A stretch of DNA of 64,000 bases, taken from Callaeas wilsoni (Eukaryota; Chordata; Aves; Passeriformes; Callaeidae). Shown here piece after piece: positions 13,850-25,645 of the stretch. The notes under the pieces are model-generated. The model searched no databases. It was not told the DNA's origin and saw only the letters and a program-made list of their open reading frames with translations. The translations under genes and the position numbers were made by a program. The DNA lies in assembly GCA_013398955.1 (NCBI GenBank), contig VWPU01014826.1, positions 62,001-126,000 of the forward strand, in the 5' to 3' direction. How positions within the stretch are numbered: position 1 is the stretch's first letter; each line of letters begins with the position of its first letter.

Positions 13850-14915
13850 TTTTAGTTTTAGACCCTTCCATCAAGTATTTCTACATACTATACACCAACC
13901 TTAATAAGAACCACTCTGACCCTTCTTTTCTTTAGGCTAAACAATCCCAGCCTCCTCAGCTTCTCTTAGCATTTTACTTGCACAATCCTTTAATCATTTT
14001 AGTGGCCTTTCACTTGACTCACTCCAGTAACCCCATGGCCTTCTTGTCCCAGGCAGACCAGAACTGGACGAAGTACAAAAGATACTGAATTACTAGTGCT
14101 GAGGTGAAGGCTCACCTCCCTGAACCTGCTGGCAATGCTCTTCCTAAAGCAAACCAGGAATTTGCTGGCCACAAGGGTGCATTGCTGGCTCATGTTCAAC
14201 TTGTTCAAGAGCATCCCAGTTCTTCTCTGCAAAGATGCTTTCCAGTCAGTCAGCTCCCCATATGTGCTGTTGCCTACGTTCGTCATCTGCAGGTGCAAGA
14301 CTTTGCATTACTCTCTGTTGAACTTCATCAGGTTCCTGTTCACTCCTTTCTTCAGCCTGTTGAGACCTCTCTAAATGATGACACAATCATCTGATGCACC
14401 AATCAGTCCTCCCAATATCATCTGCAAGCTTGCTGAGTGTGTACTCTGTCCCATTATCCAGGTCATTAACAAAGCTGTTAAATAGTACTGGCCCCAGCAC
14501 TGCCTTTCACATCCCTTGCCAGATTCAACTCCAGATTGCTTTAGCCTTCCTAAGTCCACTCCTGCATGCTCAGGAATTTCTCTGTATTCTTCCTCTTAGG
14601 TCACCTGTCCCTGCTTCCACTTCTATGCTTCCTTTTTAGCTAATGAGCTTTGTCACAAGCATCTTGTCCATCCATGCAACCTCTGCTTGGTTTCCTGCAC
14701 AAGGAAGAGGACTGCTCTTGAGACTGAAGGAAGTAATCCTTGAAAATCCACAAGATCTCCTGGTCCCCTCTTCTCTCCAGGGTCATATCCCATGGCATTC
14801 TTCCAAACATATCCCTATAGTCAAGGTCCATGGGTGTCATTTTTCTATATGCCGTGCAGAACGATGCTGTCAGAGTGGTTCTTTTACAGATAGTCATTGT
14901 CACCTCAGGCAAGTC
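13850..14915 (-). mobile_element. CR1-type LINE, ORF2 relic with internal deletion
   Basis: Read on the minus strand, 14,912-14,503 encodes the CR1 linker between endonuclease and reverse transcriptase (GRMPWDMTLERRGDQEILWIFKDYFLQ, interrupted here by no stop, then degenerate WKQG...LRKAKA-like text). At about 14,502 it jumps directly to the later reverse-transcriptase segment ([15 protein letters not shown]) and continues through a LADD box (normally F/YADD) and the C-terminal NMSQQCTLVASKFLVCFRKS region to about 13,850. Relative to a full CR1 roughly 0.9 kb is missing, including the catalytic motif-A aspartate. There are several frameshifts and stops. The copy is dead. Confidence 0.8.
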
Positions 14916-15709
14916 AGCTGATTGCTCAGTATTTCATATCCCTCCTTAACAAAACATGAGGACAATTGCCTTTCCCTAACTCAAGGCTGTAACATGATGG
15001 TAAAATATGTTGGTCATAAAGTAGTAATAGAAGTCCCAGATATATCTAACAGAGATACATTAGGAAAAAAAGAACTTAATCAGGTCTCAGCAACAAATCT
15101 TAAAACATTCTCTGTTGTAAACAGTTCTGGCAGAAGATCCACTCCCAGCTTACTTTAGTTACTGAATCTTAGTTTCCACATCTACAGGTGTACCATCTGT
15201 TTGTAACACTTTTGCCTGGGGGCAAGGCTAACCTAGCACCTCCTCGCCGATACTCAGGCATCCCCTGGTCCTGGGCAGATACCTGACCTCATAGCCCCCA
15301 TCATCGTTCTCTTCCTCTTCCCCTGGCTGGGCCCATCTCCCAGCATTAGACAACAGCAAGAGCAAACACTGATAAGCTGCATCAGGCGCCAGCTATCTCA
15401 GTGCAGAGATAACAGCAGGTATCAGGCAAAACAAACACCCAACGCCACTCCCCACACACCTGGGGGAGCCTGCACAAGGGAAGCCCACCCTGACACCTCA
15501 TGAAGGGGCTCCTCCTGACCCAGTCAGGAATCCTACTTGAGGCCGTCACTCTGGGGGAGCTCGCTAACAAGAAAGGGAGTAGAAACCTCCTCTCTGTCTT
15601 CAGACTGGGCAAATAACAGAAGTCACCTCCCTCCTCCTCTTATTACCTCTTCAGTGATATTTTAGCATCTTAAATTCACTGACATGGCTCTAGGTTTATG
15701 CTGCTCTTA

Positions 15710-15775
15710 CTGGAAAATTCCCATCTTACAGGTGGAAAAATTAAAATTCGAGACTCCCAAAACTTAATGCCGTAT
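15710..15775 (-). repeat. Possible MIR-like SINE relic
   Basis: Plus-strand cccatcttacaggtggaaaa resembles the reverse complement of the MIR motif ttttcccatctgtaaaatggg. The flanking match is weak. Confidence 0.2.
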
Positions 15776-17519
15776 CCTAGCTCCTATATAGTTTGGCATC
15801 CTGGTGGACTTGCATCTAATATCAATATCCGACCCTTCAAAACAGCCATCTTTGCTCTCATGCAGACGTTATCTCAAAGACATTTACTCATCTAAAGCAG
15901 GATCCCTAATTAGGCCTGTGCAGGGCTAGTCTTCTATTACCCATAAGGACATTGAGCCAGGAATTAAATTACACCTCAGACACTTGTCGCATACCTTGCA
16001 GCTCTCCCCTAATACAAGACATAATTTCACAGGGCCCTGGTTCCAAAAAAAACCCCATTCTCTGCACTGCTTGCTGGTAGAAGAAGAAAGAATCCACACA
16101 TCATGGTTTATCCACATGGGAAAGATTGTATGTCTGGAATTAATGACAGTAGAACAGCTTCCTCAGCGGACACTTCTTCAGACCCCACCAGTTTAACAGT
16201 GACTATTCCTCCCGAGTACAGAAACTATTAATGAAGTTTTGGCAGCACAATTACTTTGTCACAGGGTAAAGCTGTTCATGTTTGCCTAAGAGAAACACAT
16301 CCTTCCAATTGCTTCACCTCTCCTCCATCACAAGTAACTGATGAAAGCTTGGGATGAAGAGGAGGAGAAATTAGGATAAAGTAATGGAGAAAGAAAGGGG
16401 CTGAGACATGTATTTCTGGCAGAGAAGCAAGGAACTGCTCATGGCAAGACAGAATATGTAAACAGAAGAAAAAAACCACAAACATAAATCAAGATTAACA
16501 CAGAATGATTCTGTCCCCATGCTGTGCTGGTTGTGTGCTGAGCTGTGAGAGAATTATGCCACTTGGCATTCAGGCACAAAAAGCTTAGGTTTTGTATCTC
16601 ATGGCCAGAAATTCAGTCCTAGACAAATTCTGGTTTACAGTTGACGAAAATGAGGAAAGCACACGAAAAGGAATTTCCCTGCAGTGGCTGTACTTCCTCA
16701 GACTAGAAGTACAGTCCCACCACACATGTACAGACTAAGACCTCCTCTGTCCCTCAGCTACACCAAACACTTTCAATGCATCCAGCTTGGGAGGGCAATG
16801 GCAAAGTCACTCTCACCTAAGCCTAGGGCCACAAACCCTTTGATTTAGCACTGTGGCACTGCTACAAGCACGTCACATTAAAGAGCAGTCACTGAACAGC
16901 ACGACTGTAGGACACAGAGGGACTCTCCAGATAAGTTCTAAATGGTGTAAACTTGGAGCAAAATTTGTCACAAAGGTAAGAAGGATCATAGAAAACAGTT
17001 TCAATCACCCTCTGTCAGAATGTACTCCAAAACTTGCTTTTATCAAGTCACTGTGACAAACTTCTTCCTTAAAGACAATCAAAATGTATGGAGTACTCGC
17101 AAATCTCAGTTTACAAAATCTTCTGCTGTAAATGAGATGTACTAGACTCAAGAATTCAGGAGCCTGAAACTCAAGGAAACTTGTTAGAGGTTATTTTCCC
17201 TATAAACAAGACAGCTCTTCTTCAAAAGACTTAGGAACTCTAGGATTTTATTTTAAGGCCACAGTTGAAGTGTATTTCAAAGAACACATTCCATATGGCT
17301 TTTAAACCTGACTGTGTCTTCTATCAGTAATTTGTGATCCTCAGCAGCTTTGGGGAGTTTTCTGTTTTATTTTAAGAAGCCTTTGCTGTTCACCTTTAAG
17401 TATAGTTCATGTGCCCGCATCAACATATAAGAAGGTATCCTCAACCTTTTTTATTTATGTTTCTTCAATACATCAGCAAAGATTACAGTGTGGTTAAGCC
17501 TCCCCTTTTATCTTGGCAT

Positions 17520-17780
17520 AATTCATTTTTACACCATATCAACCTTCTCCAGGGCTGGATATTTGCATATTAATAATGAAGCCTGCTTTTTAATTCCTCC
17601 CTTTAGCTTAATATATTAAAAAGTGTTGATAGATAAGACTTGGCTCTCAAATTAGTGGTGGTGGCAAAGCAGAGTTCAAATTATTCCATTAAAACAGAGA
17701 CAGCTATGTTTATTGTCCTCCCACATTTGAATTAAGCTGCAATTTCACTCAGAGAAACTGTTCTGCTCTGATTATGATGG
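17520..17780. promoter_or_regulatory. Candidate conserved non-coding/enhancer block
   Basis: An AT-rich intronic block without repeat signatures contains an intact octamer ATTTGCAT (17,561-17,568), followed directly by ATTAATAATG, several TTAATT/ATTAAA cores and a CATTTGAATTAAG stretch. Such dense POU/homeodomain-like cores are typical of developmental enhancers. This is a pattern judgement without an alignment. Confidence 0.2.
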
Positions 17781-20004
17781 AGAAGGTATAGGTTTGATAA
17801 TTTCCCCAAATTGGCTAAAAAACATTTGGGAACAATGGTTTGAGTATCTTTACTGCTTCCCAGTTTTTGACATTCCTATACATTCTTTCTGAAGTGCAAA
17901 GAAACTGAGGATGCAGCTCCATGGTTTCTTTAAGCCAGTTTATGTGTGGGTTGCAGTCAGAATGAACAAGCCCGCTCCTCTTCACGCCGTCACGTCTCCC
18001 CAGTGCCCTCGTTGTGCTGGAATTACTAGTGTTGCAGCTGCATGGTTAGCAGGGCCAAGGGATCAATCTGCCTACAAACTAATCCTCCCTCCCTTTTTTT
18101 ATCTGCCAGGTCGTTTCCTGCTGCACAACTCATAACCACCAGTATTAGCAGAATGAAGTGTGGTGGAACACACGGTTGCCAGGGGGTAGAAGACCACTCC
18201 TGACAGTAGCTGGCACTTCACCAGCTCAGAGAAGCGACCACAACCTAAGAATCTGCTCTTGCAGCTTGGACTACAAAGCAGGCATAGTCAAGCTAGCTTT
18301 AGGCTAATGCATTTGAGTATTAGGGCAGAAAGCTCAGGCTAGACTGACTGCCCAGCATGTACCCATGTCCCCGGCCAGTTCTTATCCATAGATAGAGACA
18401 AAAAATTGATACACAACTGCAATTCTTTCCAACTCTGCAAATACCAGTGCCTCTCTTCTACAGTGCTTAAGCTGGTTCTCACGAACAGCCAAAGCAGCCT
18501 TTACTGACTTTGATCACTGAACCAGATCAAGTCTGCAGTTTGTGAAAATAGCAACAAACACAAGCTGCTGTATTCCCCCCTGCACTGCTCTAATCTCCCC
18601 TGTGCTGCCTTGTTTCCACATTCTCATTATTTCATTTTGTTTTTTGATGCCTCATAAAGCTTCAGTTCCTGGAATCGATGTAAGAGTAAGAGCATCTGCC
18701 TCATTTAAAGAAAATACCAAAATATTATCTGACCGCTTTCAGAGAAATTCAAAGATAAAGAAACTTGGCCAATTAATTAGGAAAATACTAGCCCCATAAA
18801 GAAACAAACAAACAAAATAAGGAAATCCATCACTACCTTTATGCCACTCTCACGTTTCTCTTTTTAAAATATTAGGATTTTTAATTATTTACTATTTTAA
18901 TACTTAAAGATGTTTGTTTAGAAACTACTTCAAGAGACTGAAAAAACACAAGCCAAACATGAAGCCAGATTTGGGTTGATACCAGTGGTGCTAACAATAC
19001 CATGGCCTAAAGATGGCTATTGCTACAGAGTGCACCATTTATCATGACTGAATATCTCTTTTTTCCTCACAGTATTTCTTGAATGCACATTGCAAAATTA
19101 TAAAATACACACCATAAGGTCCACTATGAATGGCTACAGAAATACCAGCTCTGACATTCTGAGACTTCTGATGGAGGACCTACACTGAGCTCAGTCTAAA
19201 AGACCCTTCACTGTGGACTGGAATTCAGAAGGGAAGCAAAACAAGCACATGCTCAATGTTTGAGGAGAAATTCTGGTAGAACAGTTATCTACTAGTGAAA
19301 AAGGTTTTTCTGCCCACAGCACAACAGCATCACATGCAACCTCAGATCAGACACAAGCTAACTTTTGTACCTACACACACTCTGCTAAGTGAAAGAAGGA
19401 CCTTGGAAGAAATTGCATCAGTAGAGATTGTATCTCCTCCAGAAAAACCAAATGCTGCTACACAGAGCCTTCAAATTTCAAGAGTCACTAGAAAAAAAAA
19501 CAAAGAAAAAACCTAAAAAAAACCCAAACCCAGGACAAAAGTGACTAACAAACACTGGGTCTTCTTAGTGCACCAAGGCCACTTTTTTCCCCTTAGATAC
19601 AGGAAAACTAGTAACTTCATTTCAGCAAGAGTAATTGTATTACCTAACCCTTACCTGGCACTTTTTTATCTGTACCTCTCAAAAGAGGTCGACAGCACTA
19701 TCTGCAATGATACCACTATTTGCATGAACTCCATCAGTAGTACCCAAGCCACTTCAAAGCACAGTGTCCAGTACCAAGCCAGTAGCTGCTGTCACCAACA
19801 CCAAACCCAGGGGAAAACATCTGTGAGTCCCTGTTCTATGCTAAACCAGAAAAACAACTCCTATCTAATCTACTGACTTGAGAATTCAAAGATTGTGGTA
19901 TAACATCAACACTGAAAGTCTGAATGTTTTGTTCATTTTAACTACAGGGATTGTCAACAGCTGTATTACCCTGTAGGTGTTCACTCAGCCTGACCCTGTT
20001 CTTC

Positions 20005-20066
20005 CTCAGGCTACACCCCCATTGAAGCCAGTGGAAGCTTTGCCTTCTCAACTGGGCCCGACATTA
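20005..20066. repeat. Ancient amniote interspersed repeat fragment
   Basis: The text cccccattgaagccagtgga, followed by agctttgcc and actgggcc, matches the common amniote repeat motif I remember as cccattgaagtcaatgg, agttttgcc, tttggcc. I do not recall the family name with certainty. It ends about 245 bp left of the 31-A tract. Confidence 0.45.
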
Positions 20067-20308
20067 ACTTAAGATTCAAAGTTTTGCTGTCTCTGGCTGT
20101 ATGGATGTTGAAGATGGGCATCTGCCCTTATGGAAGAAAATTGAGAAAACTGGATAGAATCCTTCATTCCCATAAGGTCCACAGAATATTTTGCTGTAAA
20201 GAATTGAATATTGACAGTAGTGGTATGTTTGCTATCACCACCCATTTCTGACTGAGACAGTTACACAGTCTGGATGTGCACTCCCCTTTCATTCCTGTCC
20301 ATCCCCTG

Positions 20309-20310
<2 letters not shown>

Positions 20311-20341
<31 letters not shown>
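20311..20341 (+). repeat. Poly-A tract, 31 bp
   Basis: There are 31 consecutive A residues, 160 bp from the PH exon acceptor inside its upstream half of the downstream intron. Avian CR1 elements do not end in poly-A. The tract is either simple-sequence expansion or the tail of an unrecognised retrocopy. No retrocopy body was recognised to its left. Confidence 0.9.
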
Positions 20342-20344
<3 letters not shown>

Positions 20345-20499
20345 ACCCCATTCCACGGTTCAAAACACTTCAGACACTCAAGAGCTTATCTAGACATCTC
20401 AGTGATTTTACAGTGTTACACATATCCTAGTATCACAAGAATATGTTTTACCTTGAGGCAAATGTTTTAATTTATGTGCATGTGAGCTATTTGCAATAC

Positions 20500-20628
20500 C
20501 TCCACCAAATGGAGCCCATATAACCCGTCGGATGGCTTTCACCCAATCTTCCATTTCATTCTGGGAATTAGCCATGAGCAGGAAAGCCTCATGATTGACA
20601 GGCATCTTTTCTCGGTCCCCTGCACCAC
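20500..20628 (-). CDS. ARHGAP22: ARHGAP22 exon: C-terminal end of the PH domain
   Basis: This internal coding exon is 129 nt: 2 nt, 42 codons, 1 nt. The acceptor is tttgtctttcag and the donor is GGAG|gtattg. The peptide runs [19 protein letters not shown], then the PH-domain C-terminal helix [17 protein letters not shown] with its invariant Trp, and ends in a Gly-Gly linker. The single leftover G joins the GG that opens the exon at 1,817 to make the Gly codon before IFGQ, so the GGGIFGQ linker known from this family is restored exactly. The PH domain normally binds membrane phosphoinositides and places the GAP at the membrane. The preceding PH exons (the WLKKQ... and ...FEI.PG segments of the family) were searched for to the right and not seen. 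An in-frame Met at 20,605 could serve as an internal start, as in a short ARHGAP24 form. Confidence 0.92.
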
Positions 20629-23600
20629 CTGAAAGACAAAATACGAATCTCTTTTAGTATCCAGTTCAGAAGAGAGCAACCAAAGTTTAAAACCACCAAA
20701 AATCTGGGTCAAAATAATCAAATTATTATTTCAATTGAGCAGTTTTACAGACAATTCCTACTGATCTGCTGCGGCACCCATAGAGCACAGATTGATGGAA
20801 GATCAAAGCAGAAATGCAAAATATGCACTTCCAGTGTGGGAAACCTGGAGATGTATCTGCTGTCTCAGCAACAAGAAAAGTGAAAGCCAGGCTGTAAGAC
20901 TCTATAGGAAAAGTAAGACATTAATTCCACATACCTGTTCTGAGGTATTGAGAGGTTTTTACCCAAAAGAGGGACCAAGTGAAGTGAAAGACATTTTAAA
21001 ATACTTCAGATGTAGAAGTCACAAGATCATTCACTTTCCCTGAGTCTCTGGGATATTTATAGTCTCAATACAGAGAAAGAGACCCATTCTGATTTTAGAT
21101 CCAATTCAAAAGAAAGTTAAGAGCCAGGGATATGATTCTGACTCTTCCATTTGATGTAAGAACTTTAGGAGCTATTAATGCTGGTGCACAACAACACAGA
21201 AAAGCACTGACCAGAATATCAAATTCACTCAAGCTGTCATAAAAAACTGTCCCTTCTGGATACTCCAATACTTGAAACATTTTGACCCTGCTTTTCCTGT
21301 TTCATTTTTAGGTCAGCACTCACTCCAACAATTTAGATCTTCCCCTCACCCTTCATTTTATGTTCCAGAGCTGGATACAACCTAGTGAGTGCTGCATAAA
21401 CACATAAAAGCTTTATTAGAACAGCCTCTTTATGAAAAGGCTACTGATCCTGTCCAATACAGCAGCTGCACCCCCAGTGGCCCAGAGCTTCTCCATCACC
21501 ATGGAAACTGCCTTTGGCTTTGCTAGGGAGATAACATCTGAGCCCTTGTGTCACTGTCATTTCCACGCTTACATGGCTTTCAGCACCCACTGGCAAGCTG
21601 AAGCAGCCAGCCTCTGCTGAGCAGCTGAGATTGCCTGTCCGTGGAATTCAGAGATAAGAGCAGGATGATGGTATGCTGTGGTTTCTGCAGAGCTGATTTA
21701 GCATACACAGAACATGTGCTTCTTAAATCCTTGCTAATCTGGGGAAAGAAGAAAGCTGGGAGCTGCTTGCAAGCCAAGGAAGTACTTTTTCTTGCTATTA
21801 AATGTTTTCTTGCCTTGACACACTCCTGGAACATTTATTGATTTGCAAAGTAGAAGTGGTAAAATGAGATGCACCGGCAAGTATTTTGTGGTTCTCTGAG
21901 AAGCAATTCACTAACCTGGGAAACTGAGGCAGCTTTCAGTAAAGAGGAGAAACAACAGCCACTAGGGACTAGTCGTGCAGCTTAAGAAACAAAAGCCATG
22001 ACGCTTTTCCCCCGCACGTGCCCAAATCCTCTTGGACAGTCTCCCGTTTTTTAATTTACTGAATTATTCATATTCCTTAAGGTACATAAAGAGAACAGCT
22101 CTCTAGCTCAAGGCTAGGATGCAGGCATCTGAGTAGATCAATGTCCCACCATACTCCACTGCAAGGATGACATACTTCATCCTTTGCATGCAGAACTGTC
22201 AGAGCAGGAAACTGCAGTCTGTGAAATTCCTGTCACTGCCTACATCTTTTTACCAACACTCTCAGTCTCATGGTGAAAGCAGAGGTCATGAAGTCTAACT
22301 CTTGCACCTTACCCAGCAGACCTACTGACACACCCTTTATCATGATCAAATGTTTCACAGGAGATACAATTGAAAGAGGTTTTCCACGGCCCTCAGTACA
22401 CATCAGAAATGGGCTTCAGGATGTGACATTTGGCAGATAGTCTGAGCTCCAGCTAGGCCATCATTCTCTAAAGGAATGAAACAGTCTCAAAAAGACATTT
22501 ACTGTATGGGCCCCATCGCCAGCAAACAACTGAGTTTGGTCAAGGTAAAAATACATCTTGTTCTTTAGTTTAAAGGGATCAGCTGGGATCTTGACCACCC
22601 AAGCCATGAAGGGCAAGAAGAGACCAGAAGCTTGTCTTAGAACTAATCACAAACTGTAAATTTAGTGGAATTAGCTGCACTAACCCATACAAAGATTGCC
22701 ATGAGAAGCACAATAAGCAGAGGATGAAGATGACTTACTGGACTTCTGCAAAACTGGCGTCGGCATCTTCCCAAGGAGTCACTGTACCAGAGGGACCTGA
22801 CTACAAGTCCCCTTCCCCTAAGATGTTACTTTGGACCAGACAGCTGCTTTCTAAACCTTCATAGACAGTTTTCATGCAAACATTTAGGGGGGAAAAAAAA
22901 AAAACATTTATACTTCTATTTGAGTCTGCAAAAAGCAAAAACTCGATGGGAAAAAGATGTCTGTACACACTAGACCTGAGATTCTGCCAAAGACTACATA
23001 TAGTTCCTCCTTGTTTGGCTTTCTCCACTGAAACTTGAAATAGGAGCAAGGTCATGACCGTACAATCTGCCTGTGGGAGAGTCAGCAGTGACGAGACATG
23101 TAAGTACAAGCAAATGAAGGCAACTCCACACATGAAGGCCAGTTTAGAAATAAGAATGCATTTCAGACTTTCTTCTTATGTTAGCATGATGTGACTATGC
23201 AGTGGCAGAGCATGGAGATCCACCTGTAAACATTTTTCTTTTTTAATAACATTTTACTCATATTTCTTTGTACACTCGGCTCGTTCCTTTCACTACACCC
23301 TTGAGGCATCAAGCAGAAAACCTAGGGGTTACTAAAAGGCAGTGTTCAGACATCTCTCTACATTGTAGTGACATTCAACAGCTTTTCAGTCTTGGTAGTT
23401 ACAAGAATGAGAAACAGCCAAATTTCAAACACCTAGATCTTCTTAAAAAAAAGACCCAAACAAAAACCCCAACAACCTCCACAAACAAACAAACAGCCCA
23501 AGGAAACAATGTCACAAGAAACTTCTTGGAAGTCTAGAATTTTACCTGAAATTCACAAATTATTCCTTTTATGGGCTCAGACAAAAACAGGATCTTGTCA

Positions 23601-25379
23601 TGGATTTCAAGTTTGAACTGGAAACACAACACTGTATCAATTCAAAGACATGAGACTTTAGGAATTGTTTTAAGAAAAAGATTTCAAAGCTTCCTGCCCA
23701 GAAACACTTGAAGACAGAATTTCAGTTTTGCCTCTCACAGCAGGATGAAGTTCATAGTCAGCTACTGAATTCACACCTCCCCTCTGCCACTAAGGGAACT
23801 CCAGCCCTTACTATGGTTGATGTTAAACTCTAACCTTGAAGCACACAAGCTCTACCTCTATTGTGTGAGTCAAACAGGGTGTCTGGCTACTCAGCACCAT
23901 GACAGAGAAGAACGCTGTTAATGGCTTTAAACACAGACAAGGGTTTTTCATACCCTCAAACAGAATTTCTCACTCATCTTAATCATGATTCCATGTAAAC
24001 AAGACTGGGCCTCAGAGACAAACCCTGCGTAGCCAGGATTGCCACGGGCAGAATTCCAGTCCTTTTGCTCAAAGCTACTTTCATCTCCAGACCAGAGACA
24101 AAATAAAACTGTGTGCAAACACAAACAGAGTGCAAATGTCTCAAAAGATGTTGCAGGAACAGGAGGCTTAACTTTGGGGATGAAAAGTCTGTCTGCTTTA
24201 GCATTAGTCTATGACCGGGGTATCCTGTATTCAGTTGCCTGCTGCAGGCTTCCTGGGTGTGCTGGACTAGATGCACTGGATTTCATCCTTATCCATGAAG
24301 CAAGCTGGCAGCTTTATTTGCCTCTCATTCAGGTGTACAGAAACAAAACAACTTGAAGAGTTGAGAGGGAAAGGTGATGGCAACCACGTCAGCATATACA
24401 GTAAATGTAAGAGCCTAGAAAGATTAAGAGACTTGTTTGGTTGTTGCACCCCATCAAAAGGGCTGCAAGTCCCAGCTGACCTGAACGCTTTGCTGCCCCT
24501 GTCCCAAGGTCCCTTTGTCAAGGTGCTTTACATACCCTGGTAGGTATCTCTGCCTGGAGGGAACAGTTTAGCTCCAGGCCCTCAGCTGCAGTGCACGAAT
24601 GCTCTCTCTCCAGGACCGGATTCAAAGTGGCAGAACTGCTCTTCTGTGTCTCCACTCACGGTTTATGCATTTCATATGGTCTGGGAGCCACGACCTGCTA
24701 AGGGCAGCAGTCACCTCATAGTAATGTCCACCTCCCAATCCTAAGAAATGTTCCTCCTTTGAGCTTTCCCCCCATGGCCCACAAAAGGGAAGGTTAAATG
24801 CAAAAATACTGGGACTAAATCTTGCTGAAGGTGAGATGGAGTGCTGCAACAGCAGCAGGAGCCACAATCTACTCTTCAAGGCTCTGTTTACTGAAAATTC
24901 TTTTTTTGACCATCCTTAGTCTGGTAAGCATTCATTGGAATGTGCAAAGCATAAGGTATAATTTTGTTACATTTACTTGTCCTGCCTTGTGTTCCTGTTC
25001 AAAGAACCAGCCACAGACAGGCTGCATCTCTGCCTTTATACAACTCTTTCCAATGAGGAAAAGCTTGAATTTTTTTTTGCCTTGAACCTCATTTACTCAA
25101 GCTTAACCTTCTTAAGATCATTTGTGAAGCCAAGCCTTAGATCTCCTTTGTCTGTACGGAACAGAAATTCAGGGGGAACAGGACTGGACTTCTGCATGGG
25201 AGATGTGACTGCCTCATTGCACGAAAAGGAGGAACTTTTATATACTCAAGCAAAGCTGCTGTTGGGTTCTGAAGCTGGCAGCTTCTTTCTTTGCTTAGGT
25301 AACTTCTTTTACTTCCACCTCCTCCCTCTGGTTTGCTCTTCACCCATTTCTTGCATCACTCTCCTTACTGATGTGCTTG

Positions 25380-25645
25380 TGTATTGTCATTACATGAGCC
25401 TCCCGAGAAGTTACGCTATTAGAGTAACTTGTGTACGCGTACACATTGACGTGTTTGTTTACATTCTTGCAGTGCTTTGGTGTGGACAGTAGCTGCAGCA
25501 TTTTCAGCGAGAGTGAAATCCAGCTGGCCGCGCGCAGGTGCTGCTGCGGCGCACGAGAGGCGGACGGCAGCTCAGGGCTGAATTGTGGAAGCGTGGCTGG
25601 TGGGAAGCACAAGGTCCAACTGACGTATCTGCCCCCAGTACTACA
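25380..25645. promoter_or_regulatory. Small CpG-rich patch, candidate promoter/enhancer
   Basis: In otherwise CpG-poor sequence, about ten CpG dinucleotides occur within roughly 100 bp (25,505-25,605), including clusters such as ggccgcgcgcagg and gcggcgcacgagaggcgg. The left part holds a perfect 16-bp palindrome (25,430-25,445). A plus-strand acceptor-like ttcttgcag (about 25,470) and a minus-strand ATG (MLQLLSTPKHCKN, then GTAAAC) lie within it, so a first exon on either strand is possible. Neither fits a known ARHGAP22 start that I remember. Confidence 0.35.
25430..25445. repeat. Perfect 16-bp palindrome, alternating purine-pyrimidine
   Basis: TGTGTACGCGTACACA is its own reverse complement and alternates pyrimidine and purine at every base, continuing one base further. 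Such DNA can adopt the Z form or a cruciform under supercoiling. It contains ACGCGT with two CpGs. Confidence 0.95.

Larger units (their letters stand above)
1818..20499 (-). other. ARHGAP22 intron between the PH and RhoGAP exons (18.7 kb)
   Basis: The intron runs from donor gtattg (20,499) to acceptor ctgtcag (1,818). It holds the LINE and SINE relics listed separately, a 31-base A tract, and one AT-rich block that looks like conserved non-coding DNA (about 17.5-17.8 kb). The stretches 2,750-6,880, 6,955-8,640, 8,745-12,100, 15,000-17,500 and 17,780-20,000 show nothing I can name: only short chance open frames and short homopolymers. Confidence 0.85.

Noticed and set aside
23549..23620. 72-nt exon-like segment on the minus strand (FKLEIHDKILFLSEPIKGII) with cag acceptor and CAG|gtaaaa donor
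   Set aside because: The acceptor has a poor pyrimidine tract, the peptide matches nothing in this gene family, and phase 0 on both sides does not fit between the phase-1/2 exons here.
24977..25492. Open frame of 171 codons on the plus strand
   Set aside because: A frame this long is expected about once by chance in 64 kb of AT-rich sequence read in six frames. It has no domain or splice support and is overlapped by an opposite frame of similar quality.
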